Of a DNA stretch of 64,000 bases, positions 50,167 to 60,497 are shown piece after piece (position 1 is the first letter of the stretch; each line of letters opens with the position of its first letter). The translations under genes and the position numbers were made by a program. Source of the stretch: Anaeramoeba flamelloides. Its lineage: Eukaryota; Metamonada; Anaeramoebidae. The notes under the pieces are model-generated. The model made no database searches, had not been told where the DNA came from, and was given only the letters and a program-made list of their open reading frames with translations. The DNA lies in contig JANTQA010000036.1 of NCBI GenBank assembly GCA_027625915.1, positions 925,501-989,500 on the forward strand, given 5' to 3'.

Positions 50167-51520
50167 TTACAAATCGGAATTTGAGTTTGTTCTTCTTCTT
50201 TTTTTACTGTGCTTTGGAAGGATATTGAGAAGAAAATTACCTTCTTGTTCTCCTTTTAAGATATTAAATTTGACCGTTATACCAGCCTCTTGTTTTGTCC
50301 AGGCATATTTGTTCAATTTCCTGATTTTAACTGATGAGCCGTCCTCAATTTTGTTTTTAATTGGATACACAAAAACGATGTAATAACAAGAGTTCTCCCA
50401 AATTATTCGCTTAATTCTCCCTATCTTTTTAAATGTATGGAATAATTTGTTGTGGTGTGGCTTTTTTTCAAACCCTGAAATCTTTAAAATTGATCCTTTC
50501 CTCACATTGCTTTTTAGTAATTCAAGCCCATCCTCAATTGGGAACGAAGACGATCTTACAGTTCCTCGCTTTCCTTTTTTGTTTGATTTGGCTTCTTGTT
50601 TTCTTGATTTGTGACTTTTTTTTCTTGGGCTGTGAATTTGCTTTCTTGGGCTATAAATTTCGCTCATTCTATATTTGCTCAAACACCTTGTAACGATTAC
50701 TTTTCCTTTATATCGAATGTTTCGTTCACAAAAGTTTTTTACTTCTTCTTTGTTTGAAAAAACGATTTTGACATCTCCCTTTTGAAGAAAAGATTTCAAA
50801 CATAAAGAAAGGAAAAAGAAACAGAAAAAGTAACATTCAAAAAAAAAAAAAAAAAGAAAAACAAATTAATTTGGTTTGAGATGTTTTTCAAGTGATCGTT
50901 TTCAAAAAAAAAGAAATAAAAAAGAGGAAATTACAGACATTACAAGAATATTTTGTTCCACAAAGTTTTATCAAATTAATCTTTCCATATTTTGAAAAAA
51001 ATGTTTTTATTTCATCAATTTGGATCTTTTTTGGGAAAGGCCTCTATTTTTTCAAAAAAAAAACAAATCACACAAACAAGGAATAAAAAATTGTCGATTA
51101 AAAGAATGATTTTTTTGGTTTTTAGTCTCAGTGTTTTCAAATAAAAGTCTAAAAAAGAGATTTTGAGAACAAGCAGCAAAAGTAACAAAAAATAAAAAAA
51201 TTAATACAAACACACAAAACTGTTAAATGTAAATCGTTAAAATGCCGAGACAAAGGTACCTTCCTTCGAACAGATTCCTTATCTTCAGACAATTCCAACG
51301 TTTCGCTTTGTTCAAGTGATTCTGCTATTAAGTCCAGATCCCTTGTAAGTGATTGTAGCCTTCTAAATGATATTAATTCATAAAGCGGTACATATTGCTT
51401 TTTATTTTGTGAGATTAATTCTTGGAGGTAATGATCTTTTGATAAGGCAGAGTCTGAAAAGTAGAATTCAATTTGATCTCTAATTTTTTTTTTAAACTTG
51501 TTTTCAGCAAGGTTACCCAT
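50167..51520 (-). CDS. SSB: La protein (La motif plus two RRMs), three exons
   Basis: Predicted nuclear binder of the 3' UUU-OH ends of RNA polymerase III transcripts, protecting pre-tRNAs. Proposed exons are 51520-51260, 51043-50939 and 50778-50167, all GT-AG and phase 0, giving 325 aa. Exon 1 is the La motif: IRDQIEFYFSDSALSKDHYL, VPLYELISFRRLQSLT and a closing ESVRRK. RRM1 spans exons 2-3: IDEIKTFFSKYGKINLIKL, then GDVKIVFSNKEEVKNFCE. A Ser/Lys/Arg-rich linker follows. RRM2/xRRM is about residues 220-310 (GSILKISGFEKK, YYIVFVYPIKNK), and a basic tail KKRRR could be a nuclear signal. Length is typical of short La proteins (about 275-410 aa). The exon 2 donor (GTCTGT) is non-standard but keeps the frame. 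No lesion is seen. Confidence 0.93.
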
Positions 51521-52047
51521 GCACTAAGCTTGGAAATGAAAAATAATTTGAAAATTAGCAAATTGGAAAAAATGAAAGAAATTATTCCTGTAAAGTTAAT
51601 TCTGTGTTTGATCATTTTGAAATGAAATTTCATTTTTGTTTATTGGGAATTAGATTACTTTAAAAATCAGAATCTGTAGATTGTTATTTGTTCAAAAACT
51701 CGAATTTTCAAATAATTTATGATTTTTTTTTAGATTTTCCAAACAAGTATTAAAATTATAAAAAATTGTTGCACTTGTTGTTATTTCCCAATCTCTAAAA
51801 TGGTGTTAAGAAATTTGAATGGAATGTCAAAATTCAAAAGTGGATTAATTCTTCTCAAATAATATTACAAAAAAATCTCATTATTTTTGAAAACGCTTCT
51901 CACCTTTAAAAGATTTTTAAAAGTGTTGAAAACGTCTCTGAAATTCTTTGAAAGGTTTGAGAATTATCTGAAAGGTTCTGAAAGGCTTAAAAGAGCGCAG
52001 AGCTTGATAAAAGTCATGAGATTTTTTGTCGTGAAAGGATGGGTGCT
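51521..52047. other. Spacer between two minus-strand genes
   Basis: About 530 bp holding the 5' flank of La and the 3' flank of the acetyltransferase. A short imperfect repeat of TGAAAGGTTTGAG/TGAAAGGTTCTG lies at 51945-51990. No gene. Confidence 0.5.
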
Positions 52048-52875
52048 TTATTTTTCTTTTTTGTTATCCCAAAGCATACAATAGAAATCAAATTCTGTAA
52101 GCTTTGGCAAGCTTTTTTTTTCTTTTGGTTTTATTGTAAGGACTTTAATAGTTTTAAAGCCTCTTTTCTGATAAAACTTGACATTATCTTCATGGCATTC
52201 TAAGTACACTGGATGCCCGCTCTGATGTGCCAATGCCAAAACACAATCTAATAAAGTTGATCCAACACCTTGTCCCTGGGCAGACTCCACAACACCAAGA
52301 ATCATAACGTACCAATGATCAATCTTTTTAAATCGTTCTTTATGAAATTTCATAATGTCAGTGCTAAAAAGATTTAGTTTGGCTGTCACTACTTCCCCCC
52401 ACCCTTCTTTCTTTGCCTTTCTTCTCATATAAAATGGTATTTTAAATCCCATTGATCGTGCGTATTGCAGATATGTGAAATTGTGACCAGGGTGTGCCAA
52501 AGCTGCAAGACCAAGTAGTTTGTCCTGATCGTTACGTAATTCCAAAATGTCACCATATATCGATCCGCAATTAAGAGCACTATTGATGTTATCCGTTGCC
52601 AGTCTCAAGCACTCATTGTGAAGGTTATGATACGAAATCCACCTGTAATCTATCCCACTTGCAAACGCTTGGCCGATAGCATTTTTCTCCTCTGCAGCAA
52701 GCCTTTTATTTATCTTCACCTTTTCGCTTAATTCTGTTTTCATTTTCTTTTCAGACTTTGTCAATGCCTCTTTAAGTTGTTGATCTGTTAACTTTGGTGC
52801 TGATCTACGAAAAAGAATATGTAAAGCCAAAACAGTGCCAATAATTAACAGAAGAGCAATTATAAATAATACCAT
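52048..52875 (-). CDS. GNAT acetyltransferase with N-terminal membrane anchor
   Basis: 275 aa from the ATG at 52875. The frame extends 32 codons upstream, but only to a TTG. Residues 2-21 (LFIIALLLIIGTVLALHI) form one membrane span followed by FRRS, so the catalytic part probably faces the cytosol; that is inference from the positive residues. A Lys/Glu helical stretch lies at 30-65. The GNAT fold follows: HWYVMILGVVESAQGQGVGS at about 187-206, with the acetyl-CoA loop QGQGVG at 200-205, then PVYLECHEDNVKFYQKRGF at 222-240. It resembles the fungal and protist GNATs of unknown substrate that carry the same LGVVP-x-QGxG pattern. No intron. The substrate cannot be told. Confidence 0.88.
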   Translation of the reverse strand: MVLFIIALLLIIGTVLALHILFRRSAPKLTDQQLKEALTKSEKKMKTELSEKVKINKRLAAEEKNAIGQAFASGIDYRWISYHNLHNECLRLATDNINSALNCGSIYGDILELRNDQDKLLGLAALAHPGHNFTYLQYARSMGFKIPFYMRRKAKKEGWGEVVTAKLNLFSTDIMKFHKERFKKIDHWYVMILGVVESAQGQGVGSTLLDCVLALAHQSGHPVYLECHEDNVKFYQKRGFKTIKVLTIKPKEKKSLPKLTEFDFYCMLWDNKKEK

Positions 52876-52984
52876 TTTCTGAGTCGATTTGTTCAAAAAA
52901 AGAAAAAATAATTTCGAGTTTGACAAGTTTTTAAATAAATTGTCAAAAAACAAAGTTTGAAATTCCAACAAACTCCTCAGATCC

Positions 52985-53165
52985 GCTTTTTCTGATCAAT
53001 TGCAAATATTAGTAAAAAGTCAAAAATAAACTTCCATTTTACAGATAAATTAATAAATTATCAAGTAACCAATATCCTTTCGAATTGGAACATTGGTAAA
53101 ATATTCAAACTCAATCTATTTTAATCGTTTAAAAAAAGCAAAAATCAAAAACCTAAAAATCTCAA
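52985..53165. repeat. Diverged partial copy of the 1.7-kb element's terminal repeat
   Basis: TTTTTCTGATCAATTGCAAA and TATTAGTAAAAAGTCAAAAA recur exactly at 53229-53270, and the following 120 bases align with drift. It lies head-to-tail just before the element's left end. Confidence 0.85.
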
Positions 53166-53184
53166 TATTTAATTGTGAAAATGA

Positions 53185-54871
53185 CTGTCAAATCTAAAAC
53201 CCGGAAATTTCTGAAACCCAGTAATTCCATTTTTCTGATCAATTGCAAATATTAGTAAAAAGTCAAAAATATACTCCCATTTTACAGACAAATAATCCAA
53301 TTATCCAGCAACTTATAACCGTTCCAATTGTGGTATTGGTTAAATATTCTGAATCCATTAATTTTAACTCTTTGGTAAATTCAGAAATCAAAAAAATCCA
53401 AGATTTGTAAAATTAATTGAGAACATTACTGAAAATTGAAAATCAAATTTACCATTGTGAAAAAAATTTGGGTCCTTAAAAAAAAATTGGGTAAGTCAAA
53501 AATTTGTTTTCGTTTTTTAAATAGTAAATATTAGCAAAATGGTTTTTGATCAAAGTAAAATTTTATGAACAAATCTTACATTTAAGAAAAACCAAAGTCA
53601 TTATCAATAATAATTTTCAAAGGTAATATTAAATTATTGAATTTTGACCATTTAGAATTACTGTGGAACTCTAAAATACAAAAATTTACTTTTAATTGTT
53701 AACTTTACTAAAAATGTTTTTTTTTATTAGATTACATTCCAAGATCAAGTTATTCATTGTTTGGAAAGACCAAAAATTAATAAGTGTTTTAAATTAAAGT
53801 TTGTCTATGGGGATTTAAAGAATTTAAATGGTTTCTAAAATCTTGATATTTTGTTATTTTGAAGTTTTGATTGTAAAACATTAGTGGAAAACAATCTATT
53901 CTGAAAAAATAGCTTTTTTGGAAGATTTTGTATTCAATTTGGTTTAAAAGGATATTTAAGATTAACCTGTGATAGATTTGCGTTCATTAACAGTGATAAA
54001 TATCTTATCGAATAAATAGATTTTAATATTGCCTCATAAATAGTTCTCTTATTTTTAGTAAAGTTGACAATTAAAAATATATTTTTGTTTTTTAGAGTTC
54101 CATAGTAATTCTAAAAGCTCAAAATACAATAATTTAATATTACCTTTGAAAATTATTATTGATAATGACTTTGGTTTTTCTTAAATGTAAGATTTGTTCA
54201 TAAAATTTTACTTTGATCAAAAACCATTTTGCTAATATTTACTATTTAAAAAACGAAAACAAATTTTTGACTTACCCAATTTTTTTTTAAGGACCCAAAT
54301 TTTTTTCACAATGGTTATTGCGATTTTCCCTTTAGATAAATTCTAAATTTATTAGGAATCATCTTTATAAGAATTATTTTATTATTGCATTTATTAAATA
54401 AGAGTTTTATTTACTTTAAAACTTTCTTTTAATAATTTTTTCAAAATTTTAAATTTCTATTGGGAACCTTAGAGGATTTATTTTTTGACAAAATGGTTTT
54501 CATAATTTTATGAAAATTTACAATAATCAAACACCTCTCTCAAATTCAAAGTCTTTTAAATATTTTAAAAGTATGAAAATGTTTTTTATTTCAAAATTTA
54601 AAATCAAAAGTGGATTTTTATTTTCAGTAATGTTCTCAATTAATTTTACAAATTTTGGATTTTTTTGATTTCTGAATTTACCAAAGAGTTAAAAATGATG
54701 GATTCAGAATATTTAACCAATACCACAATTGGAACGGTTATAAGTTGCTGGATAATTGGATTATTTGTCTGTAAAATGGGAGTATATTTTTGACTTTTTA
54801 CTAATATTTGCAATTGATCAGAAAAATGGAATTACCGGGTTTCAGAAATTTCCGGGTTTTAGATTTGACTG
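53185..54871. mobile_element. 1.7-kb foldback/TIR element with very long inverted repeats
   Basis: The left end CTGTCAAATCTAAAACCCGG and right end CCGGGTTTTAGATTTGACTG are inverted with one mismatch. Pairing continues for about 540 bp on the left (to about 53722) and over about 54051-54871 on the right. The right arm carries roughly 300 extra bases (about 54318-54620). A central loop of about 330 bases has no long open frame. TGA stands on both outer sides (53182-53184 and 54872-54874), a possible 3-bp target duplication. No transposase is recognised. Superfamily open. Confidence 0.88.
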
Positions 54872-55396
54872 TGACTAAAAATGAAAAAATATTTAAGTGT
54901 CAACAACAAAAATAGCACAAAAATTGTAGTCACGTTTTTCTAATTTGACAATACATTTGTTTTTTTTTGAAATTGAAGCAAATTTTGAAAGGAATTACAA
55001 GATCAAAATTCAATAACTTTAAATTTAAAAGTTGATAAAAGTGAAACTTTTAAGAACTTAGAATTTAAACAACTTTCCACTTTTTGGTTTTCATAAAACG
55101 AGTTTCATGTTTTTGAAATAAACAGATCTTTTTATTTATATAACTTTCAAAAATTTCAATTAAATCCAAAAGGTTATCTTTTGTTAATAATTATTTATTT
55201 TACTTTTTTTATATATAAAAAACTTTTATCAAGTATTTGAAATTTGAAAAAATATGTAAGAATATCAGAGACTGAAATCTTGCAGACTTTTAGTTTGAAA
55301 GTTCCAAAAAACTTATGAAAGTATTTATATGGATTGTGCTATTCTTATCGTGTAAATAATCTGAAAGATAAATTCTAGTTTTATATGAAAAAATCT

Positions 55397-55540
55397 ATGA
55401 TGAGAATTGTCTTGCCTTTAAGGTTCTATTCATTTACAGTGGATCTGCTCCATACTCAAAGTGGTGTTTTGGAACCTAAAGAGGGTATTGTGGAATTGAC
55501 TTTTTTTGATTCAAAAGATCCATTAACAAAAAAATTTTGA
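55397..55540 (+). CDS. Possible small ORF, 47 aa, low confidence
   Basis: Frame from ATG at 55397 to TGA at 55540. Composition is less A+T-biased than the spacer and it reads RFYSFTVDLLHTQSGVLEPK then EGIVELTFFDSKDP. That is protein-like, unlike the poly-K/N/F frames nearby. No family recognised. It could be a stray exon, a remnant, or chance. Confidence 0.25.
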   Translation: MMRIVLPLRFYSFTVDLLHTQSGVLEPKEGIVELTFFDSKDPLTKKF

Positions 55541-56585
55541 GAGGATCTCATTTAAAAAAATTCTATTCAAATAAAAAAAAAAAGTTAAAAGGATTATCAA
55601 TGATAAAAAATCAAAATTTTAAAAAAAAATTCATCTTTTTTCATTTTATATTCCCAAAGGGTTAAATTTCTTCAATTCAAAATAAATTGTTTTCTTGAAG
55701 TACAATTAATTTTAATCTATTTAATATAATTTTTGGTTAGATTGTAAACTCTCTATATTTGACAGTGTAAGGATTTTCTAAGATTACTGAGAAAATCATT
55801 AACTTAATTGAATAATGATTAAAAATGAAAAAAAAAATCCTCGAGATCTTAAAAACGGTCAAAGAACAGACACTTCAAAAATTATCGAGTTGTTTTCAAA
55901 ATTATATATTCTAACCATATCAATTGGAAATTGACTGTCGTTTTATAGTACTTTTTTTCTAAAAATGGCCCCTTATTTGATTGTTGATTTTTGGAGATTT
56001 ATCACGCTTAACATGTTGCTTAGTTTTTGATTGTTATTTAGCAGTCATTAAAAATGAATTTTTTTTTTTTTCAATTCAGAAAATTCTTTTTAATCAGTAA
56101 TTACTAGACCGGTAAAAGATTGTTTAAGAGTGTTTTATTTGAATTTAGGTCTTTCCTTTAAAAAATTTGTTGATTATTTTAATATTAAAGGGATTAACTT
56201 CTATAATTTCTGATTGAAAAATTAATGAATGAATTATTCAATGTAAATTATATGAGTGTACCATGATTCAATTGTAACGAAAAATTTGATTAAAAAAATA
56301 ATACAATGTATGATCTAATCAATTTATAATGATCTTGTATTAGTAAATACTAAAGTATTTTAGAAAAAAATCTGTCTTTTTTAGACAACTTTTATCATTC
56401 AATCAAACGCTATCAGACTTCAAAGTTGAGAAATATTGTTCTTACCTCATTTATAAAAATATTTTAGTTGTTAAATAATTGATTATTTTGTAAAAAAAAT
56501 ATACACCAAATTATTTTCAATATATTCACATATTGAAAATATGACGAAACTTCATTTCAAAAATTGTAACTTGACCGAAATAATA

Positions 56586-56589
<4 letters not shown>

Positions 56590-56630
<41 letters not shown>
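56590..56630. repeat. (TA)n microsatellite
   Basis: About 20 TA units. No element end was recognised beside this tract. Confidence 0.95.
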
Positions 56631-56635
<5 letters not shown>

Positions 56636-56965
56636 AAATTCAAAATTTTCCACACAGTTAAAACCTTCCAAACAATCACAATAATACAATTTAATTGAAA
56701 TTGGAGATAATTTTGATTTTTGTATAATATGAAAATCATTTTTTCATCTTTTAGTTTGTTTGTTTTCATTTTATTGTTTGAATTGCGTAATTTGTTTCAT
56801 TCGATAAAAATTTTTTTAAACAATTGATATTATGTTTTATTCAAGTTGTTCTAAATAGAGGAACTCAAATAAAATTAGTTGGACGGTATATAACTATTTG
56901 ATTGATCAATTTTCCTGATAGAAGTTAAACAAATTTACTAATGTATTTTTTTTGTTTTGCTCTCT

Positions 56966-57163
56966 CCAAAATTTTTAACACACCCATGATTTATTAGTAT
57001 TGATAATTATTTATTTATTGTTTTGTGAGTATTTTAATTTATAAAAAAGTGTTAACATTTCAATTAGGATATGCTTCTAATTTGGTAAATCTTCTTGAAT
57101 TGATTAAATAAGTTTTTTTTTTTTCACAAATTGAATTTTGGTGTGTTAAAAATTTTGAATTGG
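56966..57163. mobile_element. Short TIR element, family 6 (about 200 bp)
   Basis: Left end CCAAAATTTTTAACACACC; right end GGTGTGTTAAAAATTTTGAA then TTGGGG. A 19-bp inverted repeat around 150 bp of A+T-rich sequence. The right end runs into GTTTATA(TA)n and the start of the family 4 copy. Confidence 0.7.
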
Positions 57164-57185
57164 GGTTTATATATATATATATATA

Positions 57186-58170
57186 TGTCTTAGCACCCGG
57201 TTTTTTACCTAAATTATATCAAGTTTAAAATAAAAGATTTAAAATGATATTGGTGTGTTAATTTTTTTATTTTCTTATTTGTCTTTAATCCAGATTTTAA
57301 TTATCATAAAAAGTCTCCAAATTAAATAAAAAAGTTTTTCTGACTTTGATTTTTTTTTTATTATTGATTTTGAAAATAAAATAATGTATAATAATTTTTA
57401 AATGTTTTCTTTAAAGTTTTTTTTGTTAATTGTTTAAATAAGAAATTTTAATAATAATAATAATAATTAAAAGTACAATTTATTGATTTATGAATAATAA
57501 AAATCAAAAAACGTTGTTTATTTTATGATAATTAAAAAATCAAAAATTAGAAAAAATTAGAAATTAATAAAAAATAAATTATTAATCTGACTCGAACTAA
57601 TTGCCAATTAATATAAATTTGAAAAAAAATCATGTTGAAAAAATTTTAGAATTTTGCAATGATTAAAAATAATTTTTTATTAAAATTTAATACATATTTT
57701 TTTTATTTTTAAATATTTTAACACCAAATGTATATATAAAGTGTTATTGAATCGTAATCAACAGATGAAACAAATTTTCTATGTGATGTAAAAATATCTA
57801 TTATAATGAAAAAATTATTTATTCAAGTATTTTAGTTAATCTAAAGTGCAAAGAGCGACAAAAAAATTTTCCGGTATAGTATATTATTTTCGGGTCATTA
57901 AAAATATAAGTTTTTTGATGTGTAGACAAACAACTAAAAACATTTTTTTTTTTTGACTTTTTGAAAAAATTTCTATTGAAAAATATTTAAATCACAAGTA
58001 TCAATGAAAATTCTTTTTAAATGTAAAAATTTTCTTTATCAAGATATTTTTATATTGTATGTAACTATACAATTTTTAATTGTAAATTTTTCTTTCTCAG
58101 ATAATTGTTTAAAATAATTTTGATTATTGTATTAATAAAAAAGTTATCTTGTGAAAATTTAAATAGTAAT
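57186..58170. mobile_element. TIR element, family 4, copy B (partial, inverted relative to copy A)
   Basis: The left end TGTCTTAGCACCC follows a (TA)n tract. Blocks AGATTTAAAATGATATTG, TTTAATCCAGATTTTAATTA, TTACATCACATAGAAAATTT (complement) and the AACTATACAATTTTTAATTG block match copy A in reverse order and strand. The far end has no inverted repeat and fades near 58170, so it is truncated or decayed. Confidence 0.75.
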
Positions 58171-58394
58171 CCATGCAAAAAATATTGTATTTAAACGTCT
58201 AACATCAATTTTTAAATATATTACCTTTTTTGTAAATTTTTATTTCTTACTATATTTGATAATTGTTTTTGGACGAGATATTATTATCAATTTTCTCAAA
58301 TTTCTATATTACATGGTCTGTAATTAATATTAATCCGAGAAATTTTATTTATATTTATAACTATTTCAACAAAAATACCTTATTTTAATTATAT

Positions 58395-58930
58395 TTGAAG
58401 TTTTTTAAAATCAAAAAAAAAATTTTTTTATTTTTTTTTGTTTTTTTTTATTTAGGAAAAAGTGTAATTGACCCTCCAGATATCCTTATACATAAATCAA
58501 CTTTCAGAAATTTAAGTGTAAAATCATATATTTCAAAATTATTAATTAATAAAAATAATAACAAACTATCACAGTTTAAAATTATTTCATACAAGATTAA
58601 TTCTTTTTAATTTGTTCAGAAAAATCAATCTATCTTTGTATAGGAAGGATACATCCATAAAAAATAATCAATATTTTCTACCATGTCCTTTAGATTATAT
58701 TTTAAACATAAAGGACATAATTTATTTGAATTTTTTTTATTGTTTAGTAATATCTATTAAGTAGTTAAGTAAATGTTCTGAATTTTAAAACTATTGAACT
58801 TGAGGGATAATTTAAATATTTTTGAGTTGCAAATAAATATTTTTGGTTTTTTATTATCTTAAGATAATCTTGTATCTTCCAATTGGTAGAATTTAACAAC
58901 TAGTTAAAATCTTTTAACCTTTCAAATATT
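58395..58930 (-). mobile_element. LINE 3' remnant, antisense
   Basis: Reads as a LINE tail on the minus strand: the complement of GGACATAATTTATTTGAA and neighbouring blocks aligns with 61480-61880. A T-rich tract at its + strand left side corresponds to the A-rich tail. Shared blocks are TCAGAAATTTAAGTGTAAAA, AAAAATAATCAATATTTTCT and TTTTAAACATAAAGGACA. Confidence 0.75.
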
Positions 58931-60497
58931 CAATAAATTTCTAAAAGTTATAAAGGTCTACATAATATTTTTTTTTTTTTGTTTTTTTTTTTTTCAATTA
59001 TTAATATTTTAAATAATAACATGTTATTCAGTCAATAGATAATCTGATAATATCTATATTATTTTTTTTTTAATAGAATTATAAGTTTAAATTTGTTTTA
59101 TTTCTTGTAAATATTTAAAAATCATGAAAAATAATGGTTAAGTCTATTGATATATTTAATCTTTGTGTTATTACTGACTTAATAAAAAAAAATTTAGAGT
59201 GGGTTATTGATTATTGATTATAAATAATCATCTTAAAAAGTAATTCTTAACATTATATAAGTTGTATTTTCCAGGTTTTAAAAAAGGATTTTGGGAGAAT
59301 TTTTATTTTGATTGTTTGTATTTTTTCTCCTTTTTTTTTGTTCAATAAAAAGAAAAAATTGATTTGAGCTGTTATTTGAATTAAAAAATTATATTTTTTA
59401 CAAGTTTAAAATAATTATTGTAATTTTTTGAAATTAAGAAGATTTTTTAGATTGGGTGGTTTTAATACTTGGTGGTTTCTTTATAAAGTACATTTTGATA
59501 ATTTCCTTTTACAGATAATAAGTTTTCTTACTTCTTTAACAAAAATAATTGTTTTTTTGAAATAATTTTAAAATATGTTGGGTTTTGAACTTTTTCAAAA
59601 ATTACATCATTGGATCAAACTTTTAAAAACAATAATTTATTTCTAAAAAATAGATTTAAAACGAAATCTGGTATTAGATTAATCAAATTTTTACCTTCTT
59701 TTTTTCCAATTAGAGATGAGGTAAAAATTATTTTTATTGTGATTAAAATTGCTAAAATATTTTTATTGTTACTAGTCACATAAAAAAACTTTTCAATATG
59801 AAATCGATCCCCATGAGAAAGTTTTTAAAACGTTAGGTATTGTATAGCTTCAAAACGCACTCCCTTAAGGTATACGTTCACACCCTACAGATTTTTTTCG
59901 TTATTGTGTTATTTGACAATCACTTCTCAACAAGAATTTTCATACTGAAGAAATTGAATAAAAAAATTACTAATTTCATCGACAAGATCAAAGCTAAAAG
60001 TAAAAAAAAAATTTTTTATTAAACAAATCTTTGATTGGAAATGATTTAAAAAATGACTTTTAGTGATTTTCGTGTCCAAGTTCCAAATTTGAAAACATTT
60101 CAAACTTGTAAAAGTAAGTTTAAAAAAAATTTCGAACAACCTTTACAATTGTTTTATGTTTCTCGATTTGAAATAGAAATTCTGGAAATATGAAAATCAA
60201 ATTTTGGTCGGATCGAAGAAGACAAAATTGTGAAAATTGTTGGAATAAGGATAATTTTCTCATTTTTATGAAAACGAAATTCTTAATGCGTAAAAATTAG
60301 TGAGATTATAATACTCTTTCATTGGAGTTTTTGTACACAATTTTATTATTTTCATCTTTAAAAAGTAGTCCTTAAATATCCAAAAATAAAAACATATAAA
60401 CGTAATGTCATTTTTTTAACAATATTCCAAATCAACAATACAATTTGTCTCAACAATATACAAGAGTTAAAGATATAGATTTTCTTTATAGAGTATT

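Larger units (their letters stand above)
52876..60497. other. 7.6-kb gene-free stretch, partly repeats
   Basis: The longest gene-free stretch, between divergently arranged GNAT and importin genes. It contains a 1.7-kb inverted-repeat element and a diverged partial copy, a short TIR element, a partial family 4 element and a LINE remnant. Intervals 54880-56560 and 58930-60497 show only A+T-rich sequence, apart from one weak small frame at 55397-55540. Confidence 0.5.

Noticed and set aside
53185-54871. LTR-type element suggested by long repeats at both ends
   Set aside because: The repeats are inverted, not direct, and there is no coding body. A foldback/TIR element fits; no LTR or virus-like element was seen in the window.
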